Shown piece after piece: positions 55,341 to 64,000 of a DNA stretch of 64,000 nt. The stretch spans positions 496,001 to 560,000 of the forward strand of contig SKCR01006518.1 in the NCBI GenBank assembly GCA_019454045.1, read 5' to 3'. The notes under the pieces are model-generated. The model worked only from the letters and a program-made list of their open reading frames with translations, made no database searches and was not told the origin of the DNA. How positions within the stretch are numbered: position 1 is the first letter of the stretch; every line of letters begins with the position of its first letter. This stretch comes from Zanthoxylum bungeanum. Its lineage: Eukaryota; Streptophyta; Magnoliopsida; Sapindales; Rutaceae. The position numbers and the translations under genes are program-made.

Positions 55341-57871
55341 AATGGATTAAGCACTAAAGTTATCATCACATGAATCTTCCAAAGATCATGCTCTACTATT
55401 TGCTTAACTCCGGGCTTAGGCCAAAGATGTTATTTTATCAAATAAAGTAACTTCTTAGTTTCCAGGACTATCCTGAAGTATTATTCCCAATTTGAAAATT
55501 AAAGTCGTTTAAATACATTTTCACCCAGAATTATGTTTTAAACACTAATCTTTCAATTTATCTTGATTCCAATTGTCCAACTATCGAATCAACGATTTTA
55601 GGTACTATTAATTATAATGATTACTATAGTACAACTATTTAATCAACTATAATTTAATTGGTTAAATTCAATTATATTGATTTCTATAAACCAATTATAA
55701 AATCAACTATTAATTGAAATAGTTTGAATACAGTCCAACTATTTATTAAAACAACATTAATTATTAGTCCAACTAATATATTAATTTAACGACGAAAATT
55801 GATATGAGCGCGTATGGCAAGTAACTAAATGAATATTGCAAATTTAATACTTGCCTCCCACTATTTTTCGGCGAGCCTCTAACCCCTGTTGAGTACTCGG
55901 GAAACCTTGTTTCCTAGTGGGCTAGGATCCCGTTAAATAACACACAATCTTGACTTTGGCCAACAATTGTATGATAATTAACTAGGTAGATTTCTAAGAT
56001 CAATTGGATCCCATCCAATTCCTAGATCCAATAGGTGGACATCCAAGTCCGAAACATATATCTTATATATGCCAATATATCCAATATATTGCCTAACCTT
56101 TTTCCTCTGAATCAACTAAGCCTTGGCTTTGGCACAACAAACTTAGTGATCCCAGTTAAGCGGAACCCATTGACCTTGGAAAGCTTCGTAATCAATGTCG
56201 ATGGACAAGAAGTGATCTTGACTTTGGCCAACAAATCACAGCTTGGACAAGACACCGATATGGAACAAAGCCTTCATGATTCAAACACATCCTCGACGGA
56301 AAAAGGTCTTGACTCTGGCCAATAAACCAATGCCAGTCTTGGATCTTGAGTAAGAATCACTCAATGGAAGGAAAAACGCTTAATATGATGTTGAGGGTTT
56401 TTCGCGTGCAATTGGCAAACAATTAATTATCTTTATTAAGGTCTCATCATCATACACCCTTAAGCATGCATTCTAAACACATAATAAGGCGCGTAAGTAA
56501 ATAAATATAATAATGATATGCAGATGGATACTTAACACATTGTTCCTAGAACAAATCTCTCCATTTCATCTCTCCCGCTAACACATAGTATTACTTCTAC
56601 CCGATTACATAACACTTCTAAAGAAACCTCATTTACATTGATGGGAATAGGTGAGAAGAGAAATACAAAGAGTAAGGAGGTAATAGGCTGGACACGCAGG
56701 TCCAATTAATAAATTCTAAATTTATTACAACAATTTCCAAAATTGCCCCATCCATCTAATATCCATCCGATTTACATTATTCATACATCGCAACCATGTA
56801 TTCACACAAGCATGTTATCAATCAATCTAATCCAATTAATTAATCTGAATATTAATGACCATCCAATGTTCAAACAATGATTTGATTTTGCGCGAGTCAA
56901 ACTCATTTTGCGAATAAGTACTCAAAGCACGAATTCTTGAATTAAATTAAACTACAACATTAAATCCAATTTAATTTGAATTTAATACTAATTCATTTAT
57001 TTAATTCCAAATTAAATATTTACACTTTTAATGTACCTTTACGACTTAGATTCCAAATCTAATCGTTACGGGTCTCAAAGCCCGATTAACATCCAATGTC
57101 AATTTAATTTAAAGTCCAATGGGCTTTTAATTAATTTCTAAGGCATGGACATTTGGTCAAGATGGGTCAAACCCAAATACCTAAGCCCATGTAAGGAATC
57201 ACCCTTATTTGCCAAGAAACCAATGTAGGCCCATTAGGTCCAATTAAAATTAAAGGTCCATTAAGTCATAATTGGACTTTATGGAAATGGTTTTGGGCCC
57301 AATTGGATCCAACCAATTTAGCCTAAACCTAACTTGGTACAACCAAGCCCATTAAGCCCAATTACAACTTTTCAAGCCCAATTAATTAACTTACAAAATT
57401 CCAAATTTCACAATTAATTAATCTAAAGTGTATGCCATAATTAATTACCCAAATTAACATTTCCAAAACATAAATTTGTACAATTAATTATGCTCATTAT
57501 CATCAACTAATGTCCAACACAATTGAATCAAAAATCACATCATCATTTTCATGCTTCAAAGTCTCGGCATTCATGGGATTTTTATGTCCGATTTCGTTTT
57601 CAATCCAATTGAATTTTAAATCAACCTTACCCAATGTTTTCCAACTCATCCTATGATAAAAAACACAAAAATACCAAGACATTAGGGTTCTTCCATTTTC
57701 GGCCAAGCGTAAAATTTGGGCAAAAATTGATCCAATCAACTTTTCATGAAATTGATCCAATACAACTTCAATACAACATCATTCAAGAATTCTCAATCAA
57801 TTAATTTTATAAAATCAGGCTCAAATTCAATTTACCCAATTTTAACCTTAATAAAGTTTCATGCTCAAAAT
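55341..57871 (-). other. Copia 2 gag start region and long leader
   Basis: Homologous to the copia 1 leader. It keeps the CTTGACTTTGGCCAA repeats (55950-56320) and the cluster of AAGCCCA/GGCCCA words (57070-57400). Confidence 0.7.
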
Positions 57872-57884
57872 GGCTCTGATACCA
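57872..57884 (-). other. Copia 2 primer-binding site
   Basis: Minus-strand TGGTATCAGAGCC, one base from the LTR; initiator-Met type and intact. Confidence 0.9.
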
Positions 57885-57885
57885 G

Positions 57886-59851
57886 TGTTGGGTTTCTATT
57901 AGGTCTCAATGATCAAATCAAGCAATGAAACTTATGTGAGAATACTCAAAGAAGTTGTGGAATACTTACAATGATCGGTTGAGCGATGAGAGGAACAAAA
58001 ACTTCAAGCTTTTCCCTCATAGGGCTCACGGCGGTGGGCATTTTTGGTCCTTCAAATTTTTGGCCATGGTGATCCATGAAGCTCCAAGCTTTGTGATGTA
58101 TATTCCATGCCCACGGGTGGGTTTCCCTATCACCTTCGCAAGACTCTTAAAGAGTGCTAGCACTCCGGAAATTTTGCCGTAAAACATCTTATACTTCTCC
58201 TTCAACTCACGGTAAAACCAAAAAAAGAAGAAGAAGAAAATGGCCCTTGGGCGTGAGAGAGATGAGAGAAATGTGTTGGTTAATTTGTTTCAAAAACAAA
58301 AGTCAAAAGATATACAAAACTTGAATTTGGTAATTGGCATTAAAGCCATCCAACAACCACCATCAATCACAATGACAAGTTGTCACATCACTCAAAGTGA
58401 CTAGACATCACATCAATCGATTGCCTAGTGATTTGACGCTTGATATTACTTGTGGTCGCACTTGAATTCGAAATGCGAGTGCGTCCGCAAACACTCCCGG
58501 GCTCGGGTTCGCTAATTCCAAATTAATGAATTTTCCATTGCGACGTAATTAAATAATTATGCCTAGCGAAATTACTATTCACATCACTAACGAATTAATT
58601 TTAAATTAACTCGTTCGCCCGAATTAAATTCTAAATTTAATTCCGCGTCGAAATCCAATTTCGTATAATATATCGAATATATTATTTTATCGATTAATTC
58701 CAAATTAATCGTTTTTCTCTTTAATAAATATTTTATCCCAGATAAAATATCTCCGTAATTAATCCCAGATTAATTTTCTCTCTCTTCTAATTAATCCCAG
58801 ATTAATAGTGCGAGTCATACGTCATCGGTGAATCTTCGGGAAGCGATCCATTAGATCCCCGGATATGTTGGCAGTAAATCCGGTTATCGGACTATCCGAA
58901 CACGTACGTACCTAGTACTATATTTTTACCGATTTACAAGACATTGTTGGCTTCTAGCAAAGCATCATGCCTACCCAATTCTCCAGAAATATTCTTACTG
59001 GAATATGTGATCTATATCAGGCGTAGTATACTTAGTATTGCGTATTACGATCCAGTATCAGATGTCACGTGCTAGGCCTGGGGCTGGAAATGTGTCTGCC
59101 CCGTACGAAACACATATCAGATCTCTGGTAACTAGTCTCTATAATCGAATAATCATGACCTAGTCATATTATCCCGATGACTGCAGTACATAAGAGAACA
59201 AGTTACGTATCCTACGTGATCATCATCTCCACTATGACTAGAGTGATACTTCCATCTCGACGTCACACCCAATACACTACGATTCTCAATATACCCAGAA
59301 GAGGCATACACAGAACCTGTTAAAGCCTTGGACGACCAAAACCAAAGTACATTGATTGTCGCAAGTATTAGCTGTGCAAGTCTCAGGTTAAGACCAAATA
59401 CACCTACCCTGATTCGGACTTCCATAGACACATAGTCATACTACCAATGGAATTCCGAGGGGTCTATCCAGAGCGAAGCTGTTTTCCGTACCATCGGTAA
59501 AACACAATCTCCTACTACACTTGCATGAGTATCCTATACCCAAATATATGAGAACTATGCCGTTATGCTCCCACAACGCACACAAGTGTAATACTAGTCT
59601 ATTCTGCATTATCGATGTCCAATCTCGATAATACTACGACTAGGGATATTTAATGATTAAACCTTTATGGATTGATACTGTCTCATATCATCTCAATCCG
59701 GAACTAATCATATGGACCTTCTATCATTTATACATCTTGGTAATCTAATTACAAATGATAGAAGAGCAATTTCCTTTGTCACATAGTTAATTTGTACAAA
59801 AACATCATGATCTGTACAAATAGTGATGCTATGGGCCATAATTGTCCAACA
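57886..59851 (-). repeat. Copia 2 5' LTR
   Basis: 1966 bp, closely matching 50058-52012. Followed by the target duplication TCTTT. Confidence 0.9.
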
Positions 59852-62800
59852 TCTTTATGTACCTCTTACTCACTATATTGTTTACCCAATGGGTTTATAT
59901 TAAGAAGGTTGGTTCTGATAGATTCTCTGGGAGCTTAACTGTTTCTATACTTTTGCTTAAACTGCACTTTTTGTTATAGATGGGGACGCTGGCGATACGG
60001 TTCTAGTTATAAATATACTTCTTTCATACTTTTACTTTCATTGCTACTATAGATATGGTTACAGTGTTCCACACCAATTTGTTTTCCATAGTCTAGTACT
60101 GTCAATGGTCGTTACTAAAATACATGTAAATATACCGTACCTTGAGGATCCGCCCGCTATGCTAATTGCAACTTTGCAGTAACTTATCTCCTCGATTCCA
60201 TACTATGTTACAAATCTACCGAACCACCCATACCTGTGGCTAAAGCCGTCCCAAACTTGTAGTGATTTAGTCAGTTAGACTAGGGCTGGGTACTTTATAT
60301 GATTTACGTGGGCTAACACGTAAGGGATCTTCGGTTTCATTCTGATACTAGGAAACCTTATTGTTACACACTTTTATCTTTGCTTATCGGGTATTCTCTC
60401 CTACCGTCGTTGCACCTTGATGGCTTTACTTCCAAACCTTTTCCTTAGTATTCTTTTCGTCTCCTGCTTTATCTTATTCTATACTGATAACTTCTTTGGT
60501 CTACGTCTCTGTCTTCTTATCTGTGGGATATCTTCTTCCTTTACATCTCCACTATTTCATCTAACACTGGTTCCTTTGTATCTCAGTCATTACTTGACCA
60601 CTACTTTATCTCTGTACCGTTCCATCTGAACAATTTCTTTCCTAACTCCTTTACTCAGAGCAGTCACTCACTTTTATTCTGTTCTTAAACTACGTCTGAA
60701 GGTCTTATGTTCCGGTCTTTTTTCACTATACTTTCACTTATTCCTGAGAGTATCTAGAGGCAACCTTCAAGGTCCATCTCTGTTACTGTTGTCTAACGAG
60801 GGTTGGGAGGGTGGGAACTTATCTTGAGGCCTTTCTGACTATGGTGACCTAGTTGCACATACTACTTATCTATGAGCCCATGACTCTCATGTATATATAT
60901 ATATATCTGATACCTTTCCCTACATTAGGGAACTACTGCTAAAAAAAACTATCTGGTTTGCCTTCTCCAACTTTACTTCTGATCATTTTTAACTATCGAA
61001 CACACTACCTCTTCTACGAAATTCTTCTGGAGTCATGTTCTCTAAAAACTTTCTCGTGCTACCTCTACACTTCTTCTTATTTAGTCTCTATTGTTAAACC
61101 TTCTGAATCGTTACTTTCTCTCTCTGAGTGTCGCTATACTCTCTTTGTTATTCCTCCTTAAGAAGCTTACTATGCTGCATAGGTTTCTTTCTCATCTCAG
61201 TTCTTTGAACTCCTTACATCCTTACTTTCCTGAAAACTCTATCAACTTCGATTACTTAAGACATCTTCTACTAAATCTTTTGGTTAGGTGCTACTCTTAT
61301 CTAGTTCTCATTTCTTAATATAATGAAACTCTTATAAGTCATATACTATACTCTTGAGAGCCGCTCTCTCTAGTTTCTTCACTTCATTGAACCCTTACTC
61401 CCCTAAGGGATTCTAATTCTAAGACAACTTCTAGATTTGGCTTGGCTTACTGTGACTTCAAACTTTTCTATCTTAATAGAATTTTACCATATCGTGATTT
61501 TTATCTATGTTCTGTTGAAATTATTGGCTTCACCATCTAGACACCTCGTAATCCATCTATTCTATCAAATACTCTTCTTTACTTTATTCTTCTTCTTGCT
61601 GGGCTCTAAGTTGGGGATGAATACATGCTCACAGACTTGGTTAGAGTCTTCACTTATTCTGCTGTCTCCAAGATACATTACCCATATCACTATACATATT
61701 GAATCCTCTTGATACTTATGTTTCCTTCTTACTGTTTTCAGATCCTATCTCTTGGCTCTACGTCATGCTACTGAGGCTAGTGGTGGTTCATTCTTCAGAC
61801 TGCATCCTACATTTATGATCTCTGCTCTTGCTATAAGTCGTGGCTATGACACTTTGTTCTACTATCCATACTGATACTTTTGTCACTTCTAAATATCTCC
61901 AATCTCACGGGTCTATTCTTTTATACTTCTAACGGTTTTCTACTGGCTTTGGGCTGGTCTGTAGGTTATAATAAGTTTTTTATATTATGTGGACTTTTAC
62001 TAGTACTGGAAGCCTTGTGCTGACTTGTCTAGATCTTTGGGCTATACTGGGTTCTCTTCTTTACATCCTCGAAAACTTCATTAATCCTTTTATGGGTGAT
62101 CTACCTTCCAAAGTCTTCCATTTCTTAAGATAAACTCTCGTCGGGCTTCTTACGGTTGCCTTTATTTTAAGCTGGGAAAGGATGGGGCAAACCTTTTCAT
62201 TTCGATAGTTATCGTTGTCATTGTTCTAGTACTATGTGTCCTAGTAGAGTCTATTTCTCATGTGAGGTGGGTATGATATAGGCCATGTCAGGACAACTTT
62301 CTTAATTGGTATCACTAAGTGGTTGTAAATTAGATAGCTTAGGGTCTTGTCTCCATCGAATTGCTTGGGATAAGGTAACTAATCGTTTCTGTTTATGACC
62401 TTTATTTGCCTGCTTGTGGACCTGGGTCTGGGTTTGGGGATCTGGAGTTCTCTACATCCGTTTTGGCATCTCAGTCTATTGGAACTCTTAAGGCTAATCT
62501 TGATTTCTTACTTCTATTATCTTTCTGGATTTTCCTCGTTACTCAGGGAACTCAACATCTATACGAAGTACATGAAGGCTATTGGATCGGCTTGAAGGAT
62601 TTTTCTGAGGAGGGAAAGAATCTTACATCTTCTAAGCACTCTAATACTTACTCGGGCTTTTTCTATTCTTTTTCTACCGCCCTAGGTGGGTATCCTTAGA
62701 ACTTCATTGTCTTATTCTGTCTCTTTACTTTTCTTTATCTCTGGCTGCTTACACATCTATACATCTTTCCTTGCTTTCTTATAGTTTTCCTTTTCCACTC

Positions 62801-63097
62801 CATTGGGTAACTTTTCTTAGATATTTACTATTTAGTTTCATAACTTGTTCTGAACTTCTGGTGATAAGTTAGGATAACTACAGGAGAATTCTAAACTTGG
62901 ATCTAGAGTATAGTTGTTCTCGTAAGGAATATTATTCGAATAGTCTGGGAAAACTTACTAACCTGTTTATATATCTTGAGAACGTACTCGAGGATCGGAT
63001 ACTGGAGAGGTAGTACCTCGCATACGAGTATCCCGGACATACTGTGTATACAAGACCCCAACACTCTACCCATTGCAGTCACTGACTCTCTAGACCA

Positions 63098-63110
63098 TGC
63101 TCTGATACCA
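63098..63110 (-). other. LARD-like element primer-binding site
   Basis: Minus-strand TGGTATCAGAGCA, initiator-Met type, four bases from the LTR. Confidence 0.85.
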
Positions 63111-63114
63111 TCTT

Positions 63115-63505
63115 TGTAACATCCCCGACCTGGAAGATGATATCGGCAGGGAATAGGCCATACTATTCACCTGAGCCTCTGGCTTCTGACATCTGCTATT
63201 CTTATTTCACATATAAACTCATGCATGTGACCACTGCCCAACTCATTAATCATGAATGCATAACACTTTTAATACTAAATACTCTGTTTTAATACATATT
63301 GCAACTATGACAATGATTACTAAAATGCAATATATAAGAAATCTTGACTATACAAGATATATGTTGCATGTCACTTCCTAAATTTAACTGAACTGGACTT
63401 TATTTCTAACTTGACCTGGTGGACTCCATACCCTAGTGACTATCATCAGTATCCGTCCTCTCGAGCTAGTCCTCCATGAACCTGCAAAATAAAACATGGT
63501 TTAGA
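63115..63505 (-). repeat. LARD-like element 5' LTR, truncated
   Basis: Aligns with 48305-48690, then similarity stops at about 63505, so the U3 start, which holds the promoter, is missing here. Confidence 0.78.
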
Positions 63506-64000
63506 ATTTGACTGGCAGTGATTACTTTGCCGATGAAAATTATGATTCCTGCGATGATCTTATTTTGTTTGATTCTTCTTTAATTATCCAAGCTTGTAGG
63601 TTGTCAAGCCTTTTTTTTCTTTCTTCTTCTTCTTCTTCTTCTTCTTCTTCTTCTTTCTTCTTCTTTCTTCTTGCTTTTTTTCTTTCTTCTTCTTCTTTCT
63701 TCTTCTTTCTTCTTCTTCTTCTTCTTCTTCTTCTTCTTCTTCTATATCAGAATGTGTAAGTTAATGGATGGCCTTGATTGTTTATCTTTTTAAATAAGTG
63801 ATTTGTATGCAAGTTTGAAAAGTTTTGCAAACAATAAAAAAAAGATTTGACTCCACTTTTGATACAAGATGATTTTGCCATAATATGAATTTTGCGTTTT
63901 TACTGGGCTCTACCCACCTAACTACGACATTTTTGTTACCTTCTGTTGACATGATCCTGTTTTGAACAATGTCCAATCAGTGAGCATAATTAGAACATTG
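63506..64000. other. Unassigned sequence with CTT microsatellite
   Basis: A CTT/CTTT tract occupies 63608-63743. It is preceded by about 100 bp of non-LTR sequence. Open frames here are low-complexity or short. No gene is supported. Confidence 0.5.

Larger units (their letters stand above)
50058..59851 (-). mobile_element. Copia retrotransposon 2, structurally complete but coding-dead
   Basis: Flanked by the target duplication TCTTT (50053-50057 and 59852-59856), 9794 bp. LTRs 50058-52012 and 57886-59851 start TGTTGGG and end GTCCAACA and are related to copia 1 LTRs. The interior follows the same order as copia 1 but is full of indels and stops. It is inserted into the LARD-like element. Confidence 0.92.
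48305..63505 (-). mobile_element. Large LTR element without recognisable genes (LARD-like), split by copia 2
   Basis: 3' LTR 48305-49231, polypurine tract 49232-49246 (minus: AAGAGGGGAAGAATT), primer site 63098-63110 (minus: TGGTATCAGAGCA) and 5' LTR from 63115, cut at about 63505. Its own interior is 49247-50052 plus 59857-63097, about 4 kb, purine-rich on the transcribed strand but without gag, protease, RT or integrase motifs in any frame I could read. It is either a LARD-type derivative or decayed beyond recognition. Confidence 0.75.

Noticed and set aside
60417..62699. Several plus-strand leucine/phenylalanine-rich frames in the LARD-like interior
   Set aside because: The transcribed strand is minus and purine-rich, so the plus strand gives hydrophobic shadow frames; no membrane-protein family was recognised.
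63508..63759. Open frame of 83 codons with serine, phenylalanine and leucine runs
   Set aside because: Mostly translation of the CTT microsatellite; the first 30 residues have no recognisable family.

Overview
The window looks like an AT-rich, transposon-dense stretch of a flowering-plant (probably eudicot) nuclear genome. It holds an intronless CYP94-type cytochrome P450 and nested copia, gypsy, CACTA and hAT elements of plant type. The only apparently intact host gene I can support is the P450 at 6130-7656 (+), 508 codons, a predicted ER-bound fatty-acid hydroxylase. Nearly everything else is transposable elements in layers, plus decayed copies of the P450 5' region.

Layout. 1-4675: an LTR fragment, a decayed DUF1985-type transposon gene and a CACTA-like subterminal repeat array. 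4676-8336: the P450, whose promoter is split by a roughly 1 kb fold-back insertion. 8337-10309: a SIRE-like copia LTR with a broken gag. 11110-11679: a second copy of the P450 promoter with the first 23 or so codons only. 11680-23261: a non-autonomous CACTA element into which a 10.1 kb copia (12237-22352, minus strand, target duplication ATGAT) has inserted. 23910-28075: a Tat-like gypsy 5' LTR, gag, protease and truncated reverse transcriptase. 28076-33535: junction filler, copia remnants, a 372 bp hAT MITE and a 129 bp tandem repeat. 33540-39275: a minus-strand gypsy fragment interrupted by a hAT that itself contains a second, transposase-bearing hAT. 39276-43079: non-coding sequence with a degenerate repeat, an antisense unit and a second copy of the Tat-like LTR. 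43604-45245: two more decayed P450 5' copies. 45630-47866: a small chromovirus-like element without genes. 48305-63505: a large minus-strand LTR element without recognisable domains, itself holding a second copia (50058-59851, target duplication TCTTT).

How it fits together. Four copies of the same P450 5' region (4676-6200, 11110-11679, 43604-44430, 44776-45245) point to a former tandem P450 cluster that was broken apart and spread by transposon insertion, leaving one gene. Copia 1 keeps near-identical LTRs and readable domains. Copia 2, related to it, has matching LTRs but a coding region full of breaks, which suggests mobilisation in trans. The most unusual observation is an RWP-RK (RKD-type) transcription-factor domain carried inside the U3 of the Tat-like LTR, present in both LTR copies.

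No tRNA, rRNA, CRISPR or bacterial-type feature was seen. All family assignments come from reading motifs by eye; no database search was run.
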